This document shows positions 35,333 through 45,181 of a stretch of DNA of 64,000 nucleotides, piece after piece. Source of the stretch: Escherichia sp. E4742 (GTDB lineage: Bacteria; Pseudomonadota; Gammaproteobacteria; Enterobacterales; Enterobacteriaceae); contig NZ_CP040443.1 of assembly GCF_005843885.1 (NCBI RefSeq), positions 496,001 through 560,000 of the forward strand, in the 5' to 3' direction. Position 1 is the first letter of the stretch. Each line of letters begins with the position of its first letter. The position numbers and the translations under genes were made by a program. The notes beneath the pieces are model-generated. The model made no database searches. It was not told the DNA's origin and saw only the letters and a program-made list of their open reading frames with translations.

Positions 35333-36511
35333 TTAACGTGTAATGGAGTACACGGTCCCGTCTTTTGCCTGGATCAGCAGTTTGCCATCAGCGGCAACCG
35401 GGTCAGTCTGGAAACCGGAGCTATCAACTTTTTGTTGGGCAACGAAACGTCCATCTTCCACATTAATCCAGTGCAGATAGCCTTCACTGTCACCCACCAC
35501 CAGGTTGCCATTATACAGCACCGGAGAAGTCAGCAGGCGATGCAACAGATCGCTTTGCGTCCACAGCGTAACGCCGCCATCAATGGTCAACGCCATCACC
35601 CGGTCATTTTGATCGACCAGATAGATGCGGTTGCCATCGACGATGAAATCATTCACCGAACCCAGTTCGCGTTTCCACATAATCTGACCGCTGCGCAGAT
35701 CAAGCGCCGTCAGGTTACCATTATAGGCCAGTGCAAAAACAACGCCGTTAATGATTACTGGGGTTGTGTCAACATCGCTCAGACGGTCGATTTCAGTAGA
35801 GCCGGTCGCCTGGGAGATGCGCTGTTGCCAAATCATCTGACCCTGTTGCATCAGTACTGCGCTGACGCGGCCATTATCACCACCAACGACTGCTGCGCCA
35901 AACGCTGTGGCTGGCGCAGATTCGCCACGCAAAGAGAGCGAAGGCATATCGAGGTTAACTGTCCATTTAACAGCACCGTCTGCTTCGTTCAGCGCTTGTA
36001 ACTGACCATTACTGGTGTGGATAAGTACCAGACCATCACTAACCACCGGGCGAGAAAGTGCTTCGCCTGCGACTTTAGTTTGCCATGCTACAGTACCATC
36101 GCTGGTATTCAGCGCGTAAACCTGCGCCTTTTCGCTGCCAATGTAAACGTGACCACCTGCTACGGTCACGCCGCCAGAAAGCAATGCTGGCTCTTTAGAC
36201 AACCAGCCATCTTTCTCGGCCAGACTGACAGACCAGATTTCTTTACCGTCATCCGCATTCATCGCTTTTACTAAACCAGCGCGGTCCGCTGCATAGACAA
36301 CGTTGTCCGCCAGTGCCGGATGAAGATTAGAATAGAAGTTGCCAATGCCGCTACCAACAGAGGTGCTCCACGCCGTGGTCGGCGTAAACTGGTTTTCAAC
36401 GGTCGGCAATGGGGACATCTTTACCACATCTTCTTCGCTGTTAAACAGCGAACAGCCGCTTAAAAGAGTAACGGAAAGCAGTCCTGGCAGCAGTAATTTA
36501 CGCAATTGCAT
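35333..36511 (-). CDS. bamB: Outer-membrane assembly lipoprotein BamB
   Basis: Lipoprotein of the Bam complex that works with BamA to fold beta-barrel proteins into the outer membrane. The 392-residue precursor has lipobox LLSGC with Cys20 acylated. The mature protein is an eight-bladed beta-propeller made of PQQ-like repeats; examples are DGTVAWQTKVAGEALSRPV, LRSGQIMWKRELGSV and DGGVTLWTQSDLL. yfgM lies 10 bp upstream on the same strand, so they form one operon. The SinH barrel encoded nearby would be a client of this machine, as inverse autotransporters generally are. Confidence 0.97.
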   Translation of the reverse strand: MQLRKLLLPGLLSVTLLSGCSLFNSEEDVVKMSPLPTVENQFTPTTAWSTSVGSGIGNFYSNLHPALADNVVYAADRAGLVKAMNADDGKEIWSVSLAEKDGWLSKEPALLSGGVTVAGGHVYIGSEKAQVYALNTSDGTVAWQTKVAGEALSRPVVSDGLVLIHTSNGQLQALNEADGAVKWTVNLDMPSLSLRGESAPATAFGAAVVGGDNGRVSAVLMQQGQMIWQQRISQATGSTEIDRLSDVDTTPVIINGVVFALAYNGNLTALDLRSGQIMWKRELGSVNDFIVDGNRIYLVDQNDRVMALTIDGGVTLWTQSDLLHRLLTSPVLYNGNLVVGDSEGYLHWINVEDGRFVAQQKVDSSGFQTDPVAADGKLLIQAKDGTVYSITR

Positions 36512-36521
36512 CGGGTCCCTC

Positions 36522-37142
36522 TCAGATGGACAAATTATTAATTTTCATCTGCATCATTTCGCTCAGTGCCGGGGTAGCATCGCTTTTCACGCCTGCTTCC
36601 CATGCACTACGCGCACCTTGCTTATCACCTTTGCTCAGCAATGCTTCACCACGCAGATCGGCAACAATAGCAGCCCACCCTTCACCTTTAATGGTTTCAA
36701 GGGTTTTCAGCGCGGCATCAGCCTGCTTGAGCTGCACCTGAACTCGTGCAAGACGCAGATTTATCACGGCTTTGAGATTTTCATCGCTCGTGTCCGCCAA
36801 CCCTTGTTGCAATTGGGCGGCAGCTTTCTCTAGTTCATTTTTGTCAACAAATTGCTGCGCAAGTTCCAAAGAAGCCAGCGCGCCATAAGTATTTTTATTT
36901 TCAGCAGCGAATTTTTCCGCCGCCGGAATGCTGTCTGGTTTGCCTTCGCTCACTGCGGTAACCGCATTTTGATAAGCAAGAGAAGTGGATCGTGAGGACT
37001 CAACCTGATGGCTGTTCCAGTAGCGCCAGCCAATCAGTGCGCCAACGCCTAAAATCACCCCAACAGCCAGTGCTTTGCCATTTTCAGCAAAAAAGCGTTT
37101 AACCGCTTCAACCTGGTCGTTTTCGTTCTCGTAAATTTCCAC
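36522..37142 (-). CDS. yfgM: SecYEG-associated ancillary protein YfgM
   Basis: A 206-residue inner-membrane protein with a single N-terminal membrane anchor (about residues 24-42, ALAVGVILGVGALIGW) and a periplasmic helical TPR-like domain (about 60-206). It associates with SecYEG and PpiD and has been linked to the Rcs stress response. It lies between hisS (17 bp upstream) and bamB (10 bp downstream) in the same direction. The anchor and the repeated Ala-Leu-rich helices (ASLELAQQFVDKNELEKAAAQL) agree with the known protein. Confidence 0.94.
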   Translation of the reverse strand: MEIYENENDQVEAVKRFFAENGKALAVGVILGVGALIGWRYWNSHQVESSRSTSLAYQNAVTAVSEGKPDSIPAAEKFAAENKNTYGALASLELAQQFVDKNELEKAAAQLQQGLADTSDENLKAVINLRLARVQVQLKQADAALKTLETIKGEGWAAIVADLRGEALLSKGDKQGARSAWEAGVKSDATPALSEMMQMKINNLSI

Positions 37143-37159
37143 GCTGTCCTTCTCCTTCC

Positions 37160-38434
37160 TTAACCCAGTAACGTGCGCAAATGCGCGGCTACGCTATCCT
37201 GCGCAACTGCCATTTGCTCACCAGAGCGCAAATCCTTCACTACTGCCGTGCCGTTGGCCACTTCGGACTCACCCAGCACCACAGCAACGCGTGCGCCCCA
37301 TTTATCAGCACGGGCAAACTGTTTCTTAAAGTTGCCGCCGCCGTGGTTGGTCATCAATTTCACACCCGGTAATTCATCACGCAGACGCTCAGCTAATGCC
37401 AGCGCCGCAGATTGCGTATCGGCGCCTGAAGCCACCAGGTATATATCGATAACGGGATCGGCTTTAAATTCCGGATTAACTGCCTGAACTAACAACACAA
37501 GACGTTCGAGGCCCATCGCAAAACCTACTGCCGGTGTTGCACGGCCACCCAGCTGTTCCACCAGACCGTCATAACGACCGCCTGCGCACACGGTTCCCTG
37601 GGAACCGAGGCTGTTAGTCACCCATTCGAAAACGGTACGATTGTAGTAATCCAGACCACGCACCAAACGCTGGTTGACGGTGTAGGCAATACCTGCGCTC
37701 TCCAGCAGTTTGCACAGACCAGCAAAATGCTCGCGAGACTCCTCGTCAAGATAATCGCCTAACGCCGGAGCGTCATTGAGTAACGCCTGCACTTCCGGAT
37801 TTTTGGAATCCAGCACGCGCAGCGGGTTGGTGTACATGCGGCGTTTGCAGTCTTCGTCCAGCTTTTCTTTATGCTGTTCGAGGAATGCCACCAACGCATC
37901 GCGATAGTTCGCTCGCGCTTCCAGTGAACCGATTGAGTTCAACTCGAGGGTAACGTGTTCAGAGATACCCAGCGCACGCCACCAGCGGGCGGTGAGCATG
38001 ATCAGTTCGGCATCAATATCCGGACCCTGCAGACCGAAGACTTCACAACCTAGCTGATGGAATTGACGATAACGGCCTTTTTGCGGACGCTCATGGCGGA
38101 ACATCGGCCCGATATACCACAGACGCTGTTCCTGATTGTACAGAAGACCATGCTCGATGCCGGCGCGTACACAGCCCGCCGTCCCTTCAGGGCGCAAAGT
38201 CAGGCTGTCGCCATTGCGATCCTCAAAGGTATACATCTCTTTTTCAACCACGTCGGTGACTTCACCAATCGCACGTTTGAATAGCGGGGTCTGCTCTACA
38301 ATCGGCAAGCGGATTTCACTGTAACCGTAGCTGCCGAGCACGTTTTTCAGTGTGCCTTCAATGCGCTGCCAAATGGCAGTTTCGCCAGGCAGGTAATCGT
38401 TCATGCCGCGAATGGCTTGAATGTTTTTTGCCAC
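37160..38434 (-). CDS. hisS: Histidyl-tRNA synthetase HisS
   Basis: Class II aminoacyl-tRNA synthetase charging tRNA-His. The 424 residues show motif 2 (RPEGTAGCVRAG and YIGPMFRHERPQKGRYRQFHQLGCE, about 80-135), the histidine-specific LVRGLDYYNRTVFEW (about 257-271) and motif 3 (GVGFAMGLERL-like AVGFAMGLERLVLL, about 302-315). The C-terminal anticodon-binding domain starts near residue 330. The gene is 17 bp upstream of yfgM and 110 bp downstream of ispG in the same direction; that gap holds two nested inverted repeats. Confidence 0.98.
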   Translation of the reverse strand: MAKNIQAIRGMNDYLPGETAIWQRIEGTLKNVLGSYGYSEIRLPIVEQTPLFKRAIGEVTDVVEKEMYTFEDRNGDSLTLRPEGTAGCVRAGIEHGLLYNQEQRLWYIGPMFRHERPQKGRYRQFHQLGCEVFGLQGPDIDAELIMLTARWWRALGISEHVTLELNSIGSLEARANYRDALVAFLEQHKEKLDEDCKRRMYTNPLRVLDSKNPEVQALLNDAPALGDYLDEESREHFAGLCKLLESAGIAYTVNQRLVRGLDYYNRTVFEWVTNSLGSQGTVCAGGRYDGLVEQLGGRATPAVGFAMGLERLVLLVQAVNPEFKADPVIDIYLVASGADTQSAALALAERLRDELPGVKLMTNHGGGNFKKQFARADKWGARVAVVLGESEVANGTAVVKDLRSGEQMAVAQDSVAAHLRTLLG

Positions 38435-38460
38435 GTTTATTCTCTTTCTGAATATAAAAA

Positions 38461-38535
38461 TGAACCCTCAACGCTTCCGTCAATGTTTCGGGAGCTATGC
38501 GGGTTCAATCATACACGGGAAGCGAGGCGCTTCCC
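38461..38535 (-). other. Nested inverted repeats in the ispG-hisS gap
   Basis: TGAACCC (38461-38467) pairs with GGGTTCA (38501-38507), and GGGAAGC (38517-38523) pairs with GCTTCCC (38529-38535). Neither is followed by a U tract on the minus strand. They could be RNA processing or stability elements in the polycistronic transcript rather than terminators. Confidence 0.5.
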
Positions 38536-38544
38536 ATCACGTTA

Positions 38545-39663
38545 TTATTTTTCAACCTGCTGAACGTCAATTCGACGCGCTTCGTCCAGTTGACTGGCTT
38601 TCGCGCGAATGCGCGCTTCCAGCTGATCGATCATGTCATTGTTGTCCAGACGGTCTTTACGCACGCCGTCTTCATAAAGGCCGCTTTTCTTGTTGCCGCC
38701 CGTGACGCCGAGTGTAGAAACCAGTGCCTCGCCAGGGCCATTCACCACGCAACCAATGATCGAAACGTCCATTGGGGTAATGATATCTTCCAGGCGCTGC
38801 TCAAGTGCATTAACCGTACCAATGACGTCAAACTCCTGACGAGAACAGGTCGGGCAGGCGATGAAGTTGATCCCGCGCGAACGGATTCGCAGCGATTTCA
38901 GGATATCGAAACCGACTTTGATCTCTTCAACCGGATCGGCAGCCAGCGAAACGCGCAGCGTGTCACCAATGCCTTCAGACAGCAACAGACCTAAACCGAT
39001 GGCAGATTTCACCGCCCCGCTGCGCGCGCCACCGGCTTCGGTGATCCCAAGATGCAGCGGCTGATCGAGCTGTTTTGCCAGCAGACGATAAGATTCTACT
39101 GCCAGGAAAACGTCTGACGCTTTGACACTGACTTTAAACTGATCGAAGTTCAGACGATCAAGATGATCAACATGGCGCATGGCGGACTCAAGCAACGCCT
39201 GCGGCGTCGGTTCGCCATACTTTTCTTGCAGATCTTTTTCCAGCGATCCCGCGTTAACGCCAATACGGATCGGAATGTTTTTATCGCGCGCGCAGTCAAC
39301 CACCATGCGAATGCGTTCTTCATTACCAATATTGCCAGGGTTAATGCGCAGACAGTCGACGCCGTATTCCGCCACTTTCAGCGCAATGCGATAGTCAAAG
39401 TGGATGTCGGCCACCAGCGGTACGTTAACCTGCTGTTTGATGAGTTTGAACGCTTCTGCCGCGTCCATCGTCGGTACTGAAACACGGACGATATCGGCAC
39501 CAACACGTTCCAGCGCCTTGATTTGATTGACCGTCGCTTCGACGTCCGTCGTGCGCGTATTAGTCATGGACTGTACGGCGATGGGTGCACCATCGCCAAT
39601 CGGCACATTCCCAACGTAAATACGTGTTGATTTTCTACGTTGAATTGGAGCCTGGTTATGCAT
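38545..39663 (-). CDS. ispG: 4-hydroxy-3-methylbut-2-enyl diphosphate synthase IspG
   Basis: [4Fe-4S] enzyme of the methylerythritol phosphate pathway that converts MEcPP to HMBPP for isoprenoid synthesis. The 372 residues comprise an N-terminal TIM barrel (IAVQSMTNTRTTDVEATV, INPGNIG) and a C-terminal cluster domain. The cluster domain's ligands are visible as CPTCSRQEFD and CVVNGPGEA (about 270-312): three cysteines and the following Glu. rodZ lies 26 bp upstream. The product depends on the Isc machinery encoded about 15 kb further on. Confidence 0.98.
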   Translation of the reverse strand: MHNQAPIQRRKSTRIYVGNVPIGDGAPIAVQSMTNTRTTDVEATVNQIKALERVGADIVRVSVPTMDAAEAFKLIKQQVNVPLVADIHFDYRIALKVAEYGVDCLRINPGNIGNEERIRMVVDCARDKNIPIRIGVNAGSLEKDLQEKYGEPTPQALLESAMRHVDHLDRLNFDQFKVSVKASDVFLAVESYRLLAKQLDQPLHLGITEAGGARSGAVKSAIGLGLLLSEGIGDTLRVSLAADPVEEIKVGFDILKSLRIRSRGINFIACPTCSRQEFDVIGTVNALEQRLEDIITPMDVSIIGCVVNGPGEALVSTLGVTGGNKKSGLYEDGVRKDRLDNNDMIDQLEARIRAKASQLDEARRIDVQQVEK

Positions 39664-39689
39664 GCAAAATCTCCCGCGTTACCCGTCTG

Positions 39690-40700
39690 TTACTGCGCCG
39701 GTGATTGTTCGGCATTGAGGGTCAGACGCGCAACCTGGTTAGTTCTGATAAAACGACTCAGATCGACAGGTTTCCCTTGATACTGGATCTGTACTGCGGC
39801 TGGCGCACCAATTTTCAGTTTATACGGTGCCTGGCCGGTTAAATTCAAATTACCGTCTTTACGCTGCATCCCGCTGAACAGTTTTTTACCGGTAGCATCG
39901 GTGACTTCCAGCCAGCAATCGGCAGTAAAGTTCATCACCAGTGCATTCGGGTCAGCCGCCGGCGTGGTCACACCAGCCTGATCGGTTGGCAGTGGTGCCG
40001 CGTCATTTGGCGTCGTTGCAGTTGGCGCGGTCGTAGCAGCGGTATCCACATTCGCCTGCGATGGCGGAACAACCGCGTTCTGCTGTGGTTCAACAGCAGG
40101 GGCTGGCGTGGTCACGTCTGACGTTTGCGTGTTTGCAGCGGTAGTATCCGCAGGTGCTGACGTCGTGGTGGAGTCACTCTGACTTGCGTTTGAGGAGGTA
40201 TCTAACGGCACGCTCTGCGCCTGGCCGCTATTACCGTTCAGTTCCGCTGTGGTCTGATCGGCCATAGTCGTGATCTCTTCCTGCTGGGCTTTGTGATCTT
40301 GCCACCACCAGGCACCGCTCAGTCCAATCACCACAAATAACACCAGCCAGGTGAAGGTCATCAGCCAGCCATCGCGTTTTTTACGTCGCTTGCCGAGAGA
40401 GAAACTCTGCATGGGCGCAACTTTTGCGGCCCGTAACGGAGCCTGTTTTTCCAGCCCCGGCAGCAGTTCTTCTTCCGGAATATGCACCAGTCGTGCATAA
40501 GACCGGATATACCCGCGCAGGAATGTTGATGCAAGGTCGGCTGGCGCCTTATCTTCTTCAATATCGCGTACCGTGGAAACCTTCAGACAAAGTCGTTCGG
40601 CAACGGCTTGCTGGCTAAGTCCAAGTTGTTCGCGGGCATTACGCAAGCGAGCGCCGGTAGTAAGTGCTTCATTTTGGTCGTGCGTGGCTTCAGTATTCAT
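39690..40700 (-). CDS. rodZ: Cytoskeletal membrane protein RodZ
   Basis: Bitopic protein that links MreB filaments to the peptidoglycan elongation machinery and keeps the rod shape. The 336 residues have an N-terminal Xre-like helix-turn-helix (about 17-85, LRNAREQLGLSQQAVAERL) that binds MreB. A basic stretch (GKRRKKRDG) and one membrane segment (about 112-132, MTFTWLVLFVVIGLSGAWW) follow. Next come a long Thr/Ala/Pro-rich periplasmic linker (about 155-250) and a beta-rich C-terminal domain (DUF4115-like). It probably heads the rodZ-ispG-hisS-yfgM-bamB-der run, with a promoter in the 240 bp upstream. Confidence 0.96.
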   Translation of the reverse strand: MNTEATHDQNEALTTGARLRNAREQLGLSQQAVAERLCLKVSTVRDIEEDKAPADLASTFLRGYIRSYARLVHIPEEELLPGLEKQAPLRAAKVAPMQSFSLGKRRKKRDGWLMTFTWLVLFVVIGLSGAWWWQDHKAQQEEITTMADQTTAELNGNSGQAQSVPLDTSSNASQSDSTTTSAPADTTAANTQTSDVTTPAPAVEPQQNAVVPPSQANVDTAATTAPTATTPNDAAPLPTDQAGVTTPAADPNALVMNFTADCWLEVTDATGKKLFSGMQRKDGNLNLTGQAPYKLKIGAPAAVQIQYQGKPVDLSRFIRTNQVARLTLNAEQSPAQ

Positions 40701-40947
40701 TCGCTGCAGGTACGTTTAAATGAGAATTGAGATGCCGGTGAGTCATCATACTCACCCACACCGCGAGACATCCATTAAGTTAACCTTTATCATACAGTAT
40801 AAGACTGTCTGTGTGCTCATGACAAAGCCCACATGAATCAAAGCTAACTCACTGTTGCATCGTTACATACTGCCTTAAAGTCAGCAAAAACGCACCGTTA
40901 ATATTGATCAGACAATTGCAACTTAATGCTATATTCATAAAAGATTA

Positions 40948-40975
40948 CGCCACGGTACAAAAAGTAACCGTGGCG
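40948..40975 (-). terminator. Terminator after rlmN
   Basis: A perfect 9-bp stem, CGCCACGGT (40948-40956) with ACCGTGGCG (40967-40975), lies nine bases after the rlmN stop on the minus strand and is followed by TAATCTTTTA. It separates rlmN from rodZ. Confidence 0.75.
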
Positions 40976-40984
40976 CAAGAGACA

Positions 40985-42139
40985 TCAAACCGTTTTCACG
41001 TCGATGGCTTCTCCCTGCATTCGTTTGCGCAGGGTACGTTTAGTACGGTCGATAACCTCGCCCGCTAATTGCCCGCAGGCTGCGTCGATATCATCCCCAC
41101 GCGTTTTACGCACGATGGTTGTGAACCCATAGCTCATCAACACTTTTGAGAAGCGATCGATACGACTGTTCGAACTGCGGCCATACGGCGCGCCCGGGAA
41201 CGGGTTCCACGGAATCAGGTTGATCTTACACGGCGTATCTTTCAGCAGCTCCGCCAGTTGATGCGCGTGCTCAGTACCGTCGTTAACATGGTCAAGCATC
41301 ACGTATTCAATGGTGACGCGGCCCTGATTGGCATTGGACTTTTCCAGATAGCGGCGTACTGCAGCGAGGAAAGTTTCGATATTGTACTTTTTGTTGATCG
41401 GTACAATTTCGTCACGAATTTCGTCGTTCGGCGCATGCAGAGAGATAGCCAGCGCAACGTCAATCATATCGCCCAGTTTATCCAGTGCCGGAACAACACC
41501 CGATGTAGAGAGCGTCACGCGACGTTTAGACAAGCCAAAGCCAAAGTCGTCGAGCATGATTTCCATCGCCGGAACGACATTGTTCAGGTTGAGCAGCGGT
41601 TCGCCCATGCCCATCATCACTACGTTAGTGATCGGGCGCTGACCGGTGACTTTTGCTGCGCCGACGATTTTCGCCGCACGCCACACCTGGCCGATAATTT
41701 CCGACACCCGCAGGTTACGGTTGAAACCTTGCTGGGCAGTGGAACAAAATTTACACTCCAGCGCACAGCCGACCTGCGAGGAGACGCAAAGTGTGGCGCG
41801 GTCGTCTTCCGGAATGTACACCGTTTCAACGCGCTGATCGCCCACGGCAATTGCCCATTTAATGGTGCCGTCAGATGAACGCTGTTCTTCAACCACTTCC
41901 GGTGCGCGGATTTCCGCCACCTCTTTCAGCTTGCCGCGCAACACTTTGTTGATGTCGGTCATCTCATCAAAGTTGTCGCAGCAATAGTGATACATCCACT
42001 TCATCACCTGATCGGCGCGGAAGGGTTTTTCACCTAAATCTTTAAAAAACTCCCGCATCTGCTGACGGTTGAGATCCAGCAGGTTGATTTTTCCATCTTT
42101 TGTGGTGACGTTTTCAGGTGTGACTAATTGTTCAGACAT
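40985..42139 (-). CDS. rlmN: 23S rRNA/tRNA adenine-C2 methyltransferase RlmN
   Basis: Radical-SAM enzyme that methylates C2 of A2503 in 23S rRNA and A37 of several tRNAs, which affects translational accuracy. The 384 residues contain the cluster motif CALECKFC with Cys125, Cys129 and Cys132, preceded by the VSSQVG segment. The second catalytic cysteine sits near residue 355 in DIDAACGQL. The start has ATG at complement 42137-42139. ndk lies upstream on the same strand, 149 bp away, with a hairpin between them. Confidence 0.97.
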   Translation of the reverse strand: MSEQLVTPENVTTKDGKINLLDLNRQQMREFFKDLGEKPFRADQVMKWMYHYCCDNFDEMTDINKVLRGKLKEVAEIRAPEVVEEQRSSDGTIKWAIAVGDQRVETVYIPEDDRATLCVSSQVGCALECKFCSTAQQGFNRNLRVSEIIGQVWRAAKIVGAAKVTGQRPITNVVMMGMGEPLLNLNNVVPAMEIMLDDFGFGLSKRRVTLSTSGVVPALDKLGDMIDVALAISLHAPNDEIRDEIVPINKKYNIETFLAAVRRYLEKSNANQGRVTIEYVMLDHVNDGTEHAHQLAELLKDTPCKINLIPWNPFPGAPYGRSSNSRIDRFSKVLMSYGFTTIVRKTRGDDIDAACGQLAGEVIDRTKRTLRKRMQGEAIDVKTV

Positions 42140-42196
42140 ATGCTATTCCGGCCTCGTTATTACACGTTATGGCCCCTGGAGGGTTGAAAAAAGAAA

Positions 42197-42228
42197 CGCC
42201 CCGGTGAGCTGCTGCTCGTCCGGGGGCG
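42197..42228 (-). terminator. Terminator after ndk
   Basis: CGCCCC (42197-42202) pairs with GGGGCG (42223-42228) around a 20-base loop; on the minus strand it is followed by TTTCTTTTTT. The loop can pair further internally. Confidence 0.65.
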
Positions 42229-42288
42229 CTGCATTGTACAAATTCTGGCGCATGGATGCCACGTTTGCACGCGGCATTTACGAAAATA

Positions 42289-42720
42289 TTAACGTGTGCG
42301 CGGACACACTTCGCCTTCGCCAAAGAAGTAGGCGATTTCGCGAGCGGCAGATTCTACGGAATCAGAACCGTGGGTACCGTTTTCGGTCAAGCTGTCAGCA
42401 TAATCAGCACGCAGAGTACCGGCCAGTGCGTTTGCCGGGTTGGTCGCGCCCAGCAGATCGCGGTGACGCTGAACGGCGTTTTCACCTTCCAGTACGGAAA
42501 CCACGATCGGGCCAGAGGTCATGAACTCAACCAGACCATCAAAGAACGGTTTTCCATCGTGTTCAGCATAAAAGCCACGAGCCTGTTCAACGGTCAGGTG
42601 CAGCATTTTGGTGCCGACAATTTTGAATCCAGCAGCTTCAAAGCGAGCAAAGATATTACCAATAACGTTTTTTGCTACCGCGTTCGGTTTGATGATGGAA
42701 AAAGTACGTTCAATAGCCAT
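42289..42720 (-). CDS. ndk: Nucleoside diphosphate kinase Ndk
   Basis: Exchanges terminal phosphates among nucleoside di- and triphosphates through a phosphohistidine. The 143-residue protein has the family start [14 protein letters not shown], the RGTIRADY-like segment (GTLRADYA) and the active-site His117 in [12 protein letters not shown]. The ribosome-binding site is AGAGG. It is monocistronic between two hairpin-bearing gaps and sits upstream of rlmN. Confidence 0.98.
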
Positions 42721-42868
42721 TTTTACCTCTGTAAATTATTCTGTTGTTGTCTGTACCAGCGTACGAGATGGCGCGGATTATAATGAGCTACAGGGCCGTT
42801 GACTATTGATGAAGGTAACATTTTTTTAAAATAAACCGAGTTTAAGCAACAAAATCTGACAAAACAGA

Positions 42869-45181
42869 CTACTGCATGGCAAATCTCACGGTCGCGACCT
42901 GTCCCATTTCATCCATCACCAGTAACTGATAATCGCCTTTTTCACTCAAACGCAACGTAATGTTACGCCCGCGTTCAGTTAACGGCGCACCATTAAGAAA
43001 CCACCATCGTTCACCTGCGCCACCAGTGGTTTGCACAGGCAAAGAAGCATCAGCAGTGCCAGGTAAACGTTTAATAATCGCGCCATCGCGAACGCCTGTC
43101 AGCTGCAGCGGGAGCTGGGCATCGTGACCGTACGGCGGGCAACTTGTGGATGCCGATGGCAGGCGTGCGGCGCGGCGCTCCGATGCGGGCAGCCAGGGTT
43201 CCAGCGGTAGCGGCCAGACATTTATCATTTCTTGTCGCGCCTGAGGGCAATCAGCGGCAACACGTTTGCCGTTTTCATCCAGCCAGATGGGGAAACGAAT
43301 GCCATTAATGCCTTCCTGCTCCGGTAGTAATAGAGTTGGCGGCTGGCTCCCGTCCAGCAGCCAGGTTGCCAGGCGGCGGCGACAGTTACCGTCATCTTCC
43401 GGCAAAGACTGTCCGCCAGGCCAGCAGATAACGCCACGGCTTACGGAGTCAGGACGCGGGTCTTCCGGCAGATTCGCACTGCGCGACAGTAAGATATTAT
43501 TGACCTGATTCAACAGCGGTACGGCGCTGGCAAAACCAAACTGACCGACAACGGGCGTGCCGTCCGGCCTGCCGGTCCAGATACCGATCACATAGCGAGC
43601 GTTTATCCCTATTGCCCATGCATCGCGATAGCCATAACTGGTTCCTGTTTTCCACGCCAGTGGTACGACGCGTGGCAAGGCACCATCCGGAAGCGGCTGC
43701 GCTTCATCTGCCATAATACGGCGGATAATCCACGCGGCCCCCGGCGACATTAACGGTCGCTCAAGTAATGGGTCGCCCGGTTGTAAGCGCAACTTACCCG
43801 CCTTGCCGTGGCGAGCAAACGCGGTATACGCTGCAGCCATATCTTCCAGTTTTGCACCAGCGCCGCCAAGAATGAGCGAAAGATTGGGCGCAGCACCGTT
43901 GGGCAGATACAACGGCAATCCAACATTGCGTAATTTTGCCGCAAACCGTTTCGGGCCATAGGCTTCCAGCATCTGCACAGCAGGTAAGTTCAGCGAGCGC
44001 ACCAGCGCCTCGCTCATGCTGATCGGGCCATGAAAACCGCTGTCAAAGTTACCAGGTCGATAATCACCGGTGCGTCGGGGGACGTCTTGCAATAGCGATG
44101 CCGGGTGGATCAAACCTTCATCCAGAGCCAGACCATAAACAAATGGTTTGAGCACCGATCCTGGCGATCGGATCGCATTAACCATATCAACATGACCAAA
44201 GCGTGAATCATCGTTGAGATCGACCGATCCTACCCAGCCGCGAACACGCATATCGGTATGATCAACCACGATCATCGCCAGTGAGCTGCGCGCCGGCAAT
44301 CGTCCTTTCCAGTTTTGCGCCAGTTCTTCCAGACGTCGTTGAAGACCTGCATCCAGCGTAGTAACGATTTTGTCGCTTTTACTTTTACCGAGCATCATGC
44401 GCGAAAACAGCGGTGCCAGTTGCGGCATTTGTCGGGGGGCCAGCCAGATGGGCTCTTCACTAGATTCTTTTACCTGCTCACGGGACCACACACCTTGCGC
44501 AGCCATCCGATTGAGCACTTTATTACGTGCGGCCTCGGCACGTTCCGGCCAGCGATCCGGGCGTAGCCGACTGGGCGCTTGTGGTAACACCGCCAGCATT
44601 GCTGCCTCGGAATAACTCAAATTAGCAGGCGATTTTCCGAGATAAGCCCAGCTTGCCGCACCGCTCCCCTGTAACGTACCGCCAAACGGGGCGCGGTTAA
44701 GATACAAGGTCAGAATTTCACGTTTAGACAGGTGCCATTCCAGTTGAAATGCGCGCCAGAGTTGGCGAATTTTACCGCCAAAGGTTTTCGAATGTGGATC
44801 AAGCAGGCGAGCTACCTGCATAGTGAGCGTACTGCCGCCGGAGATAACCCGACCAGAAGTAAGATCCTGCCAGGCAGCACGAGCCACCGAGAATGGGTTC
44901 ACGCCTGGATGCTTCCAGAACCAGCGATCTTCGTAATTGATCAGTGCTTCGAGATAACGCGGAGAAACATCTTCGATGGTTACTGGATAACGCCAGATGC
45001 CGTCAGCATCGGCAAAGCGCCAGAGCGGCGTCCCATCCTGCGCCACGACGACACGTGCGGGGTTAACTTCATGTAGCGGCAGAGGCCAGAGTTTATCTGC
45101 CCCCCACGCCGCCAGAATGATAATAAAGGGCGTGACTGCCAGCGTTATCCAGCAGCCACGTTTGGTTAACAGACGAGGCAT
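42869..45181 (-). CDS. pbpC: Penicillin-binding protein 1C PbpC
   Basis: Bifunctional class A peptidoglycan synthase, peripheral to the main PBP1a/1b enzymes. The 770 residues have an N-terminal membrane anchor (about 10-30). The GT51 glycosyltransferase domain has EDRWFWKHPGVNPFSVARA (about 80-100) and GGSTLTMQVARLL. The transpeptidase domain has the Ser-x-x-Lys in GSVLKPF near residue 342, and its KTGTS motif is near 515-520. A C-terminal BiPBP-type domain (about 690-770) follows. The ATG abuts the yfhM stop with no gap. Pairing with the alpha-2-macroglobulin gene suggests cell-wall repair after protease attack. Confidence 0.96.
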   Translation of the reverse strand: MPRLLTKRGCWITLAVTPFIIILAAWGADKLWPLPLHEVNPARVVVAQDGTPLWRFADADGIWRYPVTIEDVSPRYLEALINYEDRWFWKHPGVNPFSVARAAWQDLTSGRVISGGSTLTMQVARLLDPHSKTFGGKIRQLWRAFQLEWHLSKREILTLYLNRAPFGGTLQGSGAASWAYLGKSPANLSYSEAAMLAVLPQAPSRLRPDRWPERAEAARNKVLNRMAAQGVWSREQVKESSEEPIWLAPRQMPQLAPLFSRMMLGKSKSDKIVTTLDAGLQRRLEELAQNWKGRLPARSSLAMIVVDHTDMRVRGWVGSVDLNDDSRFGHVDMVNAIRSPGSVLKPFVYGLALDEGLIHPASLLQDVPRRTGDYRPGNFDSGFHGPISMSEALVRSLNLPAVQMLEAYGPKRFAAKLRNVGLPLYLPNGAAPNLSLILGGAGAKLEDMAAAYTAFARHGKAGKLRLQPGDPLLERPLMSPGAAWIIRRIMADEAQPLPDGALPRVVPLAWKTGTSYGYRDAWAIGINARYVIGIWTGRPDGTPVVGQFGFASAVPLLNQVNNILLSRSANLPEDPRPDSVSRGVICWPGGQSLPEDDGNCRRRLATWLLDGSQPPTLLLPEQEGINGIRFPIWLDENGKRVAADCPQARQEMINVWPLPLEPWLPASERRAARLPSASTSCPPYGHDAQLPLQLTGVRDGAIIKRLPGTADASLPVQTTGGAGERWWFLNGAPLTERGRNITLRLSEKGDYQLLVMDEMGQVATVRFAMQ